From Neobacillus massiliamazoniensis (lineage in GTDB: Bacteria > Bacillota > Bacilli > Bacillales > Cytobacillaceae): 64,000 nucleotides of DNA. Location: the NCBI RefSeq assembly GCF_001048695.1, contig NZ_CVRB01000003.1, positions 310,001-374,000 of the forward strand. The letters run 5' to 3'. The first letter of the stretch is position 1. The number at the start of each line of letters is the position of its first letter. The notes under the pieces were generated by a model that was given only the letters and a program-made list of their open reading frames with translations, was not told where the DNA came from and did no database searches. The position numbers were made by a program, and so were the translations under genes. Positions 9,510 to 17,144 of this stretch are shown here, in pieces.

Positions 9510-11060
9510 ATGAGCACAGTTTATGAGAAAATTTATGATTTATGGGATCGAAAAAGTAAGGTCGTCCTAGGCGGCGGTGACGACAGAATTGAAACCCAGC
9601 ATAAACGAGGTAAACTTACGGCGAGGGAACGTATTGATTTACTGCTCGATGAAAATTCCTTTGTGGAATTAAATCCATTCATTCGGCACCGTGCAACCAA
9701 CTTTGGAATGGATAAATTAGAAAGCCCAGGAGAAGGCGTCGTAACGGGTTACGGCAAAATTCATGGCCGTCTTGTCTACGTATTCGCCCAAGACTTTACT
9801 GTTTTTGGCGGGGCATTAGGAGAAATGCATGCAACAAAAATATGCAAAATCATGGATTTGGCTGCAAAAAATGGGGCACCTATTATAGGTTTAAATGATT
9901 CTGGTGGGGCCAGGATTCAAGAGGGTGTTGTTTCTTTAGACGGATACGGTCAAATTTTTTATCGGAATGCCATTTATTCAGGGGTAATCCCGCAAATATC
10001 CGTGATTATGGGACCTTGTGCAGGAGGGGCCGTCTATTCACCTGCCATAACAGATTTTGTGTTTATGGTCGAAAAAACCAGTCAAATGTTTATTACAGGT
10101 CCCAAGGTAATTGAAACGGTAACTGGCGAGAAAATTTCTGCAGAGAATCTTGGCGGTGCAAATGTTCATTCCTCGATTAGTGGTTGTGCACATTTTACCG
10201 GTGATTCTGAACCGAAAGTTCTTGAAGATGTAAGAAGATTAATTTCCTATCTTCCTCAAAATAACATGGAAAGCCCGCAGTCTCAGGGAAGCGTCGAAGA
10301 AGATGATTGGCGGGAAAATCTGCTTGACTTGGTACCGCTTAATGGTACAAAGGTTTATGACATTCGTAAGGTATTAGAGCAAGTATTGGATTTTGGGGAT
10401 TTCATGGAGGTTCAAAAGGACTATGCCAAAAATATCGTGGTGGGATTTGGTCGAATCGATGGAAATAGTGTTGGAATTATTGCCAATCAGCCCAAAGTAA
10501 TGGCTGGGGGCTTGGATATTAACTCCTCGGATAAGACCTCCAGATTTATTCGGTTCTGTGATTCGTTTAACATCCCGATTATTACGTTCGAAGACGTAAC
10601 AGGTTTTTTCCCTGGAGTTAAACAAGAGCACGGAGGAATCATTCGCCATGGTGCAAAAATTCTGTACGCCTATTCAGAGGCAACCGTGCCCAAAATAACC
10701 GTCATACTTCGAAAAGCATTTGGCGGAGCCTATGTGGCCATGAATTCAAAAGCGATTGGTGCAGACATAGTATTTGCCTGGCCTAACGCAGAAATCGCCG
10801 TAATGGGTCCTGAAGGAGCAGCAAATGTTATTTTCGCAAAAGAAATTAATCAAAGCAGTAATCCGGAAGCGACTCGTTCGGAAAAAATTAATGAATATCG
10901 AAATATGTTTGCGAATCCATATGTTGCGGCTTCGCATGGAATGGTTGATGACGTCATCGATCCTAGGGATACAAGGAAAGTTCTGAAACAGGCTTTAGAA
11001 ATGCTTAGAACAAAAAAAGAAGCACGACCGAATAAAAAGCACGGCAATATTCCGTTATAG
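9510..11060 (+). CDS. Acyl-CoA carboxyltransferase (propionyl-CoA carboxylase beta / MmdA family)
   Basis: A 516-residue carboxyltransferase with two crotonase-fold halves. Signatures include NDSGGARIQEGV and MGPCAGGAVYSPA in the N-half and GGLDINSSDK and KAFGGAYVAMNSK in the C-half, which build the oxyanion holes. The start is ATG 9510 after GAGGGGTGAGG; a TTG at 9489 is less likely. With accC and accB it forms a propionyl-CoA- or acetyl-CoA-type carboxylase. The absence of membrane decarboxylase subunits argues against a sodium-pumping methylmalonyl-CoA decarboxylase. Its place in front of phaR and phaC links CO2 fixation onto short acyl-CoAs with PHA formation. Confidence 0.9.
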   Translation: MSTVYEKIYDLWDRKSKVVLGGGDDRIETQHKRGKLTARERIDLLLDENSFVELNPFIRHRATNFGMDKLESPGEGVVTGYGKIHGRLVYVFAQDFTVFGGALGEMHATKICKIMDLAAKNGAPIIGLNDSGGARIQEGVVSLDGYGQIFYRNAIYSGVIPQISVIMGPCAGGAVYSPAITDFVFMVEKTSQMFITGPKVIETVTGEKISAENLGGANVHSSISGCAHFTGDSEPKVLEDVRRLISYLPQNNMESPQSQGSVEEDDWRENLLDLVPLNGTKVYDIRKVLEQVLDFGDFMEVQKDYAKNIVVGFGRIDGNSVGIIANQPKVMAGGLDINSSDKTSRFIRFCDSFNIPIITFEDVTGFFPGVKQEHGGIIRHGAKILYAYSEATVPKITVILRKAFGGAYVAMNSKAIGADIVFAWPNAEIAVMGPEGAANVIFAKEINQSSNPEATRSEKINEYRNMFANPYVAASHGMVDDVIDPRDTRKVLKQALEMLRTKKEARPNKKHGNIPL

Positions 11061-11079
11061 ATGAATAGGAGGAGAAAAG

Positions 11080-11493
11080 ATGATACAAAACTTTAATTTA
11101 TTTGATACTTGGAAAGACTATTATTCCCAATACAGCAACCTTTTTGATGAACAAACTGCTAAGGAATTTCCGGCACAAGGAATTGGGCAGCTTTTAGAAC
11201 TCCATCTTCAATTCAAAAAATGTTTGAATGAAACGACAGAACGTTATTATGAATTAATCAATTTACCATCCATACATGACCTTGCGCATATTTCCTCTCT
11301 AATTGTCAATTTAGATGCGAAAGTGGATGATTTAGAAGAATTTATGGAAGAAACCATTCAAGATGGTTCAGGGCAGCAGCAAAATGAAATAGCAAATTTA
11401 AAAAAAGAAATGAAAAGTCTTGATACGAAGCTGAACCAAATCATTTCGATGTTAAAATCTCCAAAAGAACCTATTGCAAACAGTAATGTTTAA
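11080..11493 (+). CDS. phaR: PHA synthase accessory subunit PhaR (PhaE-like)
   Basis: A 137-residue mainly helical protein. The middle LPSIHDLAHISSL followed by LDAKVDDLEEF and a heptad-rich C-terminus (about residues 85-130) match the PhaE/PhaR type subunit needed for activity of class III/IV PHA synthases. It lies 20 bases after the carboxyltransferase and 45 before phaC, with GGAGGAG upstream. It is somewhat shorter than the well-known Bacillus PhaR proteins, but the motif and linkage to phaC make the call firm. It would act as a complex with PhaC on the surface of PHA granules. Confidence 0.85.
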   Translation: MIQNFNLFDTWKDYYSQYSNLFDEQTAKEFPAQGIGQLLELHLQFKKCLNETTERYYELINLPSIHDLAHISSLIVNLDAKVDDLEEFMEETIQDGSGQQQNEIANLKKEMKSLDTKLNQIISMLKSPKEPIANSNV

Positions 11494-11537
11494 GTGTTTC
11501 ATGTAAAAAATGAATAATTCTAATAAGGGGTGGAGAA

Positions 11538-12626
11538 ATGAGCGTTATTTTATCAAATGAATTCGAAAAGTTTATCGATCTGATACCTGAGGAGCATCAA
11601 CACTTGTTAAAACGTGTAAACAAGGCAACTAAAGTATTAATGGTAGATGCGGAGCCGGAAATTGGCCCAACACCGAAAGAAGTGATTTGGACCAGAAATA
11701 AAACGAAGCTCTATCGATATATTTCTGACCAACCGAATAAACATAAAATTCCCCTTCTTTTGGTTTATGCACTGATTAATAAACCTTATCTCATGGATTT
11801 AACTAAGGGTAGCAGTTTAGTTGAATATTTGGTTAATCGCGGATTCGACGTCTATCTCCTTGATTGGGGTACACCAGGCTACGAAGACAAAAACATGAAA
11901 TTAGATGATTATATAATGGACTACATCCCACGTGCAGTTCGTAAAATAATGCGGAAATCCAATGCGAAGGAAGTATCCGTGCTTGGTTACTGCATGGGCG
12001 GTACAATCACATCCATATTTGCTGCGCTGCACCCTGAATTGCCGATCCGTAACCTTGTTTTTATGACTACTCCATTTGATTTTGAAGAAACAGGTCTATA
12101 CGGCGAAATGCTAGATGAGCGGTATTTTGATATTGATAAAGTGGTCCAAACACTCGGTATTATTCCTCCTGAAATGATTGACATGGGAAACAAATTACTT
12201 AAGCCGATGGCAAACATCTATGGACCTTACGTCAGTCTTTTGGATCGTGCCGAAGATGAAAAATTCGTTAAGAGCTTTAAATTATTGCAAAAATGGTTAA
12301 ACGATGGCATTCCATTTCCAGGTGAGGCTTATCGACAGTGGATCAGAGATTTTTATCAAAAAAACAAACTGATTAAAGGGGAACTCGTCATTCGCGGACG
12401 TCAGGTTAACCTTAAGGCAATTACCGCTAATGTGCTCAATTTATCAGGTGAAATCGATATTATCGCACAGCCGCATCAAGTAGAAGCATTGATGGATCAT
12501 ATATCAAGCAAAGATAAGCAATATATTAAATTACCTGTTGGGCATACCTCGATTTCTTTTGGAAGTAAAGCTTCAAAAATAACATATCCTACGATTGGCG
12601 ACTGGCTCGAAGAACGGTCTAACTAA
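11538..12626 (+). CDS. phaC: PHA synthase, class IV (PhaC)
   Basis: A 362-residue alpha/beta hydrolase-fold polymerase that joins (R)-3-hydroxyacyl-CoA units into polyester. The lipase-like box is GYCMGG with the nucleophilic cysteine near residue 152, the aspartate is in SGEIDIIAQP and the histidine in VGHTSISFG, giving the Cys-Asp-His triad. The short length and PhaR partner place it in class III/IV; the Bacillus setting favours IV. GGGGTGGAG precedes ATG 11538. No PHA reductase phaB or thiolase is in the window, so the monomer supply must come from the SDR nearby or from genes elsewhere. Confidence 0.95.
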   Translation: MSVILSNEFEKFIDLIPEEHQHLLKRVNKATKVLMVDAEPEIGPTPKEVIWTRNKTKLYRYISDQPNKHKIPLLLVYALINKPYLMDLTKGSSLVEYLVNRGFDVYLLDWGTPGYEDKNMKLDDYIMDYIPRAVRKIMRKSNAKEVSVLGYCMGGTITSIFAALHPELPIRNLVFMTTPFDFEETGLYGEMLDERYFDIDKVVQTLGIIPPEMIDMGNKLLKPMANIYGPYVSLLDRAEDEKFVKSFKLLQKWLNDGIPFPGEAYRQWIRDFYQKNKLIKGELVIRGRQVNLKAITANVLNLSGEIDIIAQPHQVEALMDHISSKDKQYIKLPVGHTSISFGSKASKITYPTIGDWLEERSN

Positions 12627-12628
12627 TC

Positions 12629-12925
12629 GTGATAAAAATGACCAGTAATTCAATTGAGTTTTTTAATATTCAAATGAATTCTCTTAAAAATCAATCATCA
12701 GAACTCCTCACAATCTCTTTAAACAATCTAGTAAAAAGTAAAAATGCAGAAGCTTTTATTCTCACCCTAGAAAAATATCTTGAACTTAGACGAACGAATC
12801 GAAACCTGTATATTAAAAATATGAAAGAAATATTTTCTATGATTCAAAAGAATAAAAGAAAATATTCCATTATGTATCCAATTAAGAAAACATTCTTTCC
12901 ATTCAATAAATATATGAGATATTGA
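12629..12925 (+). CDS. Small helical protein, possible phasin-like granule protein
   Basis: An open frame of 98 codons starts with GTG two bases after the phaC stop; ATG 12638 is an alternative. The product is rich in predicted helix (residues about 5-75) with alternating polar and hydrophobic residues and a basic C-terminus, and has no cysteine. Phasins are small helical proteins often encoded beside phaC, so a granule role is plausible, but I see no diagnostic motif. There is no strong ribosome site, which suggests translational coupling to phaC. Its 3' end is duplicated, in decayed form, at about 14261. Confidence 0.5.
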   Translation: MIKMTSNSIEFFNIQMNSLKNQSSELLTISLNNLVKSKNAEAFILTLEKYLELRRTNRNLYIKNMKEIFSMIQKNKRKYSIMYPIKKTFFPFNKYMRY

Positions 12926-13221
12926 AGATAACAACGAAAACAGTATACATCTTGCAATGAAAAGAATTTGCCATTACTGCTTAATGAAGGAGTTGAAATT
13001 ATGTGGGTCTGTACAAAACACATGAAAGAGACATTAGCATTGTTAGAAACTCCCCATGTTAGTAAAGCTTCATATCAAATTAAGTGTTCGCTATGTAGTA
13101 ATCTTGCTATTGCAAAAGTATATTATTCGCACCAAACCAACTATTTTTCTAAAGAACAATGTAAAGCTTCTTTAAAAATAGAAACCTTTCAAAAAACAAG
13201 TTAATTGATTTTTGAAAGAAT
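12851..13221. repeat. Direct repeat copy 1 (about 370 bp; copy 2 at 14261-14631)
   Basis: The stretch covering the 3' end of the 98-residue gene plus the whole small CxxC gene recurs 1410 bases downstream with scattered mismatches. The duplication is direct and brackets an intron remnant, a GC-rich repeat and a minus-strand membrane protein. Confidence 0.85.
13001..13204 (+). CDS. Small CxxC protein, copy 1
   Basis: A 67-residue protein that starts MWVCTKHMKE and has a CSLC motif near residues 32-35 plus other cysteines and a histidine, so it could hold a metal. A GAAGGAG ribosome site lies eight bases before ATG 13001; the upstream in-frame start at 12968 is less likely. A near-identical copy is at 14411. 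I do not recognise the family. Its position in a duplicated block after the PHA genes gives no clear function. Confidence 0.6.
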   Translation: MWVCTKHMKETLALLETPHVSKASYQIKCSLCSNLAIAKVYYSHQTNYFSKEQCKASLKIETFQKTS

Positions 13222-13271
13222 ATATATGATTTAGGAAAAGAGATTAGCTACATTCTGTAAACGATGACTAG

Positions 13272-13362
13272 GAGGAGCTGTGTGCATTAATAGTGAAAGC
13301 ACGGTTCTGGGAGGGGAGAGCACAATTTACCGCAAGGTAGAAAGGCTCCCTTCTACTCGACT
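13272..13362 (+). ncRNA. Group II intron 3' end remnant (domains V and VI)
   Basis: The 33-base segment at about 13274-13306 begins GAGC, ends GTTC and pairs CTGTGTGC with a GCACGG-side arm, the hallmark of domain V. It is followed by a domain VI-like hairpin in which GGGAG pairs with CTCCC and TTTACC-GCAA-GGTA forms a tetraloop stem, ending in CTACTCGAC. No reverse transcriptase or upstream domains are present, so only the tail of the intron remains. A second copy of just the last bases and 3' flank is at 16058-16118. Confidence 0.6.
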
Positions 13363-13412
13363 AGTTAAAGTAGAGCCACCTTCGAATCCTCCTCCTTCCG
13401 AAAAATGAGCAA
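13338..13412 (+). repeat. Intron 3' end and flank, copy 1 (copy 2 at 16058-16118)
   Basis: AAGGCTCCCTTCTACTCGAC followed by TAGTT and a stretch ending GAAAAATGAGCAAAT occurs here and again at 16058-16118, with small differences. It looks like the 3' junction and target flank of a group II intron present twice. Confidence 0.75.
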
Positions 13413-13435
13413 ATAATTCACTGTACTTAAATTAT

Positions 13436-13612
13436 ACAAAAGGCTGTGCAAAAGTTCATTGTTGATTTTTCCACACTGTTGATTGGAGTGGAAGGCGCGA
13501 AGACTCCAGCGGAAGTACGGGACAGGGGAGAACCCGCAGGGCTGAAGGCGCCGAGGTGGCTCCCCGAACCGCCCGCGGAAAGCGAAGTGCCTGGAACGGG
13601 AAATCAACAGAC
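13436..13612. repeat. GC-rich Bacillus-type intergenic repeat element
   Basis: This stretch is strikingly more GC-rich than its surroundings and has the typical makeup of a dispersed repeat I associate with Bacillaceae genomes, including GATTGGAGTGGAAGGCG at one end and GCGAAGTGCCTGGAACGG at the other. It can fold into an extended hairpin. Open frames across it are not credible genes. Confidence 0.6.
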
Positions 13613-13628
13613 TAGTTTAATACTGCCT

Positions 13629-13682
13629 TACAAAAAAAGACTGTCAATAAACCCGAAATTTTTCGAATTTGTCGACAGTCTG
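13629..13682. terminator. Hairpin with AGACTGTC/GACAGTCT arms
   Basis: An imperfect long inverted repeat preceded by an A-run on the plus strand can act as the terminator of the minus-strand gene that ends at 13707. A related hairpin is part of the IS1182-type element at about 34951-34995. Confidence 0.6.
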
Positions 13683-13706
13683 AGGCAAAGACTAAGGTCG
13701 TTGTCT

Positions 13707-14171
13707 CTATTCTTTTTTTTCTAGATTATTATCTAGATTATCATATTGAAATTTCTTTTTTAAAACATTTATTCGTTTTTTCGATTGTATGAAACTAATG
13801 AAACAAAGTAGAGACATTGGAGCACAGTACCAAACAAAAACTAATCCTCCGTTGTAATAGAATGGAAGATAAGCAACGGACACCCCAAATAATACAAACG
13901 ATAATATTAAATAAACGCCTACGCATAAATGATAAAATTGATATTGAGTAAAGGTCGTTATTCCCTCTTTCATGAAATCATTTAGATGCTTATCTGTTTG
14001 ATAAAAAAGGAATAAGGAGATTAGCAGTAAAAATGCATAGATTGGAAGTGAATAAATATAAAGGGGTACCCCTAATATACAAAAGTAGAAGCTAAGGCAG
14101 AAGGAAACACCGGAAAAGAATAAGGATGATAAAAATTTGTGAGTGTTAATATTTTGCTCTAATTGTTTCAT
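13707..14171 (-). CDS. Four-helix membrane protein of unknown function
   Basis: A 154-residue protein with about four hydrophobic segments, near residues 12-35, 38-58, 80-102 and 108-130, and a charged C-terminal tail (NVLKKKFQYDNLDNNLEKKE). A AAGGGGG ribosome site precedes ATG 14171. It is probably an integral membrane protein. It is the only minus-strand gene inside the duplicated block and may have arrived with the insertion that separates the two repeat copies. I do not recognise the family. Confidence 0.65.
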   Translation of the reverse strand: MKQLEQNINTHKFLSSLFFSGVSFCLSFYFCILGVPLYIYSLPIYAFLLLISLFLFYQTDKHLNDFMKEGITTFTQYQFYHLCVGVYLILSFVLFGVSVAYLPFYYNGGLVFVWYCAPMSLLCFISFIQSKKRINVLKKKFQYDNLDNNLEKKE

Positions 14172-14260
14172 ACAATTCCCCCTTGAATTCTGTATCTAGT
14201 TAATAATTCATTTTATGCGCAAATATTTAATTTATGTAGTAAGGAAGGAAGAACGAAACG

Positions 14261-14631
14261 AATAAAAGAAAATATTACATTATTAATCCCATTAAGAAAA
14301 CATTCTTTCCATTAAATAAATATATGAGATATTCAAGATAACAACCAAAATAGTATACATCTTGCAATTAAAAGAATTTGCCATTACTGCTTAATGAAGG
14401 AGTTGAAATTATGTGGGTCTGTACAAAACACATGAAAGAGACATTAGCATTGTTAGAAACTCCCCATGTTAGTAAAGCTTCGTATCAAATTAAGTGTTCG
14501 CTATGTAGTAATCTTGCTATTGCAAAAGTCTATTATTCGCACCAAACCAACTATTTTTCTATAGAACAATGTAAAGATTCTTTAAATAGGGAAACCTTTC
14601 TAAAATCAAGTTAATTGAATTTTGCAAGAAC
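14261..14631. repeat. Direct repeat copy 2 (copy 1 at 12851-13221)
   Basis: This copy keeps a broken tail of the 98-residue gene (reading ...TFFPLNKYMRY, without its 5' part) and an intact copy of the small CxxC gene. Mismatches are scattered, so the duplication is not very recent. Confidence 0.85.
14411..14614 (+). CDS. Small CxxC protein, copy 2
   Basis: A 67-residue paralogue of the protein at 13001, identical over most of its length and differing mainly near the C-terminus. It keeps the ribosome site GAAGGAG, the MWVCTKHMKE start and the CSLC motif, so both copies can be expressed. It lies 36 bases before the citrate synthase gene, on the same strand. Unknown function; a small metal-binding protein is possible. 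Confidence 0.6.
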   Translation: MWVCTKHMKETLALLETPHVSKASYQIKCSLCSNLAIAKVYYSHQTNYFSIEQCKDSLNRETFLKSS

Positions 14632-14650
14632 AAGAGTGGAGGGATTGAGG

Positions 14651-15757
14651 ATGATCTCAAAAGGCTTAAAAAATGTAGTGGCTGCTGAAACGGCTATCAG
14701 CTTGGTTGATGGTGAAAAAGGAAGATTAATTTACAGGGGATATAATGCTAAAGAATTGGCTTTACAGTATTCCTTTGAAGAAATAGCCTATTTAATTTGG
14801 TATGGATTTTTACCTAATGATCATGAAAAACAAATGATTTCTGAATCATTGAAAAATAATCGTGAATTACCTTCATATGTGTATCAATTAATTCAAACCC
14901 TTCCCTGTGACATGGAAATCATGAGCCAGATTCGAACAGTTGTTTCTGCTCTAGGTACGAAAGAATTTGGTTGGAAACCTACTGTAGAACAAGCCATTCG
15001 ATTAACAGCAGTCATTCCAGTCATTACAGCTGCGATTTATCGAAAAGTGAACGGCGAAAAGATTATTCTTCCAAATAGAGAGTTAGGTCATGTAGAGAAC
15101 TATCTATATATGTTAACTGGTAAACGCCATTCTTTCGCACTTATAAGGGCGTTGGAAGGATATATGATCTTAACAATGGAGCATGGGATGAACGCTTCAA
15201 CTTTTACATCCAGAGTCGTTTCTTCTACCGAATCAGATATGGTTTCTGCCGTAACAGGCGCGATCGGAGCCATGAAAGGCCCATTGCATGGCGGTGCACC
15301 TACAGGAGTAATCGATATGTTAAATGAGATTTCAAATAAAGAAGATGCAGAAATATGGATTCGTCAAAAGCTAGAGAGGAAAGAAAATCTAATGGGCTTT
15401 GGACACCGGGTTTATAGAACACGCGATCCGCGGGCAGAAGCGCTAAGTGAAATTACCAAACAAATTGGAGCAGATGATGAATGGCTTGAGCTAGCTTATT
15501 ATGTTGAAAAGCTTGCGGTACAATTACTTGAAGAATATAAACCTGGAAGAAGAATCAACACGAACGTTGAATTTTATGCTGCTGCAGTCATGAAGGCAAT
15601 TGATATGTCCCCTAGTTTGTTTACACCAACTTTTACGGTCAGCCGGATGGTAGGCTGGACAGCCCATGTTATTGAACAGTCACTGGATAACACCATTTTC
15701 CGTCCGGAAGCAAAGTATATTGGGAAACAAACTGTTGAGCTTCAATCCTTAGTTTAA
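14651..15757 (+). CDS. Citrate synthase / 2-methylcitrate synthase family
   Basis: A 368-residue type II-like small citrate synthase. Catalytic histidines are seen in GPLHGGAPTG (near residue 213) and GFGHRVYRTRDPRA, with MEHGMNASTFTSR also conserved. It condenses oxaloacetate with acetyl-CoA or propionyl-CoA. The start is ATG 14651 with GGAGG upstream; the in-frame TTG-type start at 14615 is not needed. The neighbourhood of propionyl/acyl-CoA genes makes a 2-methylcitrate role possible, but no methylcitrate dehydratase or lyase genes are present, so the substrate stays open. A terminator follows. Confidence 0.9.
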   Translation: MISKGLKNVVAAETAISLVDGEKGRLIYRGYNAKELALQYSFEEIAYLIWYGFLPNDHEKQMISESLKNNRELPSYVYQLIQTLPCDMEIMSQIRTVVSALGTKEFGWKPTVEQAIRLTAVIPVITAAIYRKVNGEKIILPNRELGHVENYLYMLTGKRHSFALIRALEGYMILTMEHGMNASTFTSRVVSSTESDMVSAVTGAIGAMKGPLHGGAPTGVIDMLNEISNKEDAEIWIRQKLERKENLMGFGHRVYRTRDPRAEALSEITKQIGADDEWLELAYYVEKLAVQLLEEYKPGRRINTNVEFYAAAVMKAIDMSPSLFTPTFTVSRMVGWTAHVIEQSLDNTIFRPEAKYIGKQTVELQSLV

Positions 15758-15779
15758 ATAGAGCTGTTAAGCCATAATG

Positions 15780-15838
15780 CAATCCCCTTCAAGTGTACAG
15801 AGGACATTAAATTAACTTTCTCGAAGGGGATTTTTTAA
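15780..15838 (+). terminator. Rho-independent terminator after citrate synthase
   Basis: AATCCCCTTC near 15780-15790 pairs with GAAGGGGATT at about 15823-15832, followed by TTTT. It marks the end of the metabolic region. Confidence 0.85.
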
Positions 15839-16187
15839 AACTAAAAATATCGAAATAGACTTGAACCACTTTAAATGTACAAGTTGTTCCTAAAAAGCTC
15901 TGTAATAGTGCTTTATTCGATTTTATAGATATCCAATTTTTGTTGAAAGACGCGTGTTTCAAGTTATATTGGCATTGATACCTTGCAGAAGGTATGGATT
16001 TTCAGCAACTTTATTCCAACCATTATAATCATCCCTATAAAGGGTATGTTCTAAAAAAAAGGCTCCCTTCTACTCGACTAGTTGAAGTATCGCCACCTCC
16101 TTCTGAAAAATGAGCAAATCCATTCAAGAACAAATTACCAATATTTAAAGCAAATTAACATTTTATAAAAAAGGAAGGAACGTGCCC
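15839..16187. other. Intergenic stretch with an intron 3' flank copy
   Basis: No gene is visible over about 350 bases. The only recognisable content is the second copy of the group II intron 3' end plus flank at 16058-16118, lacking domain V. The rest is AT-rich with no clear hairpins. Confidence 0.5.
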
Positions 16188-16351
16188 ATGTATAATTACA
16201 ATCCGTATTATCAAAACGGAATCAATGAACAACAGCAGGTTTCAGTTAAGTCAACTGTGATGAGAAGGTGGACTTGTGGCTTGAGGTACTAAAAAGGTAT
16301 TTATTCGATGAAATCGAGGGAAACTTGTTTTCCTATGTAGAAAAGTCATGA
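16188..16351 (+). pseudogene. Short frameshifted gene remnant
   Basis: An AAGGAAGGA ribosome site precedes ATG 16188, and the frame reads MYNYNPYYQNGINEQQQ before ending at 16292. From about 16257 the next frame reads on as VDLWLEVLKRYLFDEIEG to a stop at 16351, so one frameshift would join the two parts. The tyrosine- and asparagine-rich start recalls small spore-coat-type proteins, but I cannot name a family. Confidence 0.35.
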
Positions 16352-16526
16352 AATCCCCCGTGTTTGTACGACAACAAGAAGGGACAAGGACTATTTCTAA
16401 TGCGGAAGAGCAAAATTCTATTCAACTGTTAGATTGTGTCTAATTAGGGACAATATGTAATGAATTGATTTGTTTTGTAATTTCTCCTTTACAATTAACA
16501 TGAGAATTAAATGGAGGAGGACTTGT

Positions 16527-16847
16527 ATGAATTTTGATACTAAGGAACTAAATGTTGTGTTTCCAAATGAAGTGCTTAATGGGAAGAAAATAGAAAGTGT
16601 AATGATTAGTCCAATTGATAGGCAAATTGGTGTAGCGGCATTGACAGGAAAAATTAAAAACATGCAATTATTAAGACTTTATCAAATAATTAAGGTGGAA
16701 GATGGGAATTTTGTACCCACCCATGAAATTGGAGCATTCACATTCAATACAAAGGATAAATTAAAGGATTTTATAAAAAGTCTGCCGGAAATGTCTGCAA
16801 TAAAAATACTTATGTTAATGAACCCTTATCCATTACTATCTAATTAA
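16527..16847 (+). CDS. Hypothetical protein, 106 residues
   Basis: The frame starts at ATG 16527 after a strong GGAGGAGG site; an upstream in-frame ATG at 16470 is not supported. The protein is soluble and mixed alpha/beta in composition, with no cysteine and no motif I recognise (it begins MNFDTKELNVVFPNEVL). A terminator-like hairpin ACTGG/CCAGT with a T-run follows at about 16891-16925, right before the tRNA-Leu fragment. It appears to be the last chromosomal gene before the first integrated unit. Confidence 0.6.
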   Translation: MNFDTKELNVVFPNEVLNGKKIESVMISPIDRQIGVAALTGKIKNMQLLRLYQIIKVEDGNFVPTHEIGAFTFNTKDKLKDFIKSLPEMSAIKILMLMNPYPLLSN

Positions 16848-16890
16848 TATTAGTTTGGTATTTAGGCATTTTTTATAAAAAGCATTATCG

Positions 16891-16925
16891 AAAAAACTGG
16901 GTTAGAATTAATCCAGTCTTTTTTG
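16891..16925 (+). terminator. Rho-independent terminator next to the integration junction
   Basis: AAACTGGGTT pairs with AATCCAGTCTTTT around a short loop, then a T-run. It abuts the tRNA-Leu fragment, so the integrated unit begins directly behind this terminator. Confidence 0.75.
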
Positions 16926-16990
16926 TTAGACGCACGACTCAAAATCGTGTTCCGTGAGGAGTGTCGGTTCGACCCCGACCACCGGTATCA
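16926..16990 (+). other. 3' part of a tRNA-Leu(CAA) gene, attachment site copy 1
   Basis: The anticodon arm ACGACTCAAAATCGT (anticodon CAA), the long variable arm and the T arm GTCGG-TTCGACC-CCGAC are present, ending in the acceptor strand CACCGGTA and TCA. The D-arm tail is partly left but the 5' half of the tRNA is absent, so this is not a working tRNA gene. The last 58 bases recur at 24796-24853 with a single change. This is the typical footprint of a tyrosine integrase acting at the 3' end of a tRNA gene. Confidence 0.8.
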
Positions 16991-17035
16991 AAAAGTTACG
17001 AAAGAAAAACGAGAATGCTCGTCATATCAACGTTT

Positions 17036-17073
17036 TAAGCGTTCCTGCTACGGTGGGGACGCTTTTTCGTTGC
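17036..17073 (+). terminator. Hairpin terminator after the tRNA fragment
   Basis: AAGCGTTCC pairs with GGGGACGCTT and is followed by TTTTT, the natural terminator arrangement behind a tRNA 3' end. A matching hairpin lies after the second tRNA fragment (about 24899-24937), so terminator and att site travel together. Confidence 0.7.
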
Positions 17074-17144
17074 CCAAAATGCCGTCTACGAATAAGTTCA
17101 AATCTGACGCACCTGTTAATACGCAGTGGAGGTCGAACAAGTCG

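Noticed and set aside
9510-11060. Sodium-pumping methylmalonyl-CoA decarboxylase
   Set aside because: A biotin carboxylase gene is present and the membrane beta subunit is absent, so a carboxylase is more likely.
13446-13724. A plus-strand open frame of 92 codons over the GC-rich repeat
   Set aside because: It lies entirely in a known-style non-coding repeat and a hairpin, with no ribosome site.
16923-17144. A longer integrase starting at 16923, giving a 403-residue protein
   Set aside because: The extra part is translated tRNA-Leu and terminator sequence; the ATG at 17145 has a ribosome site and matches the start of the related integrase at 25023.
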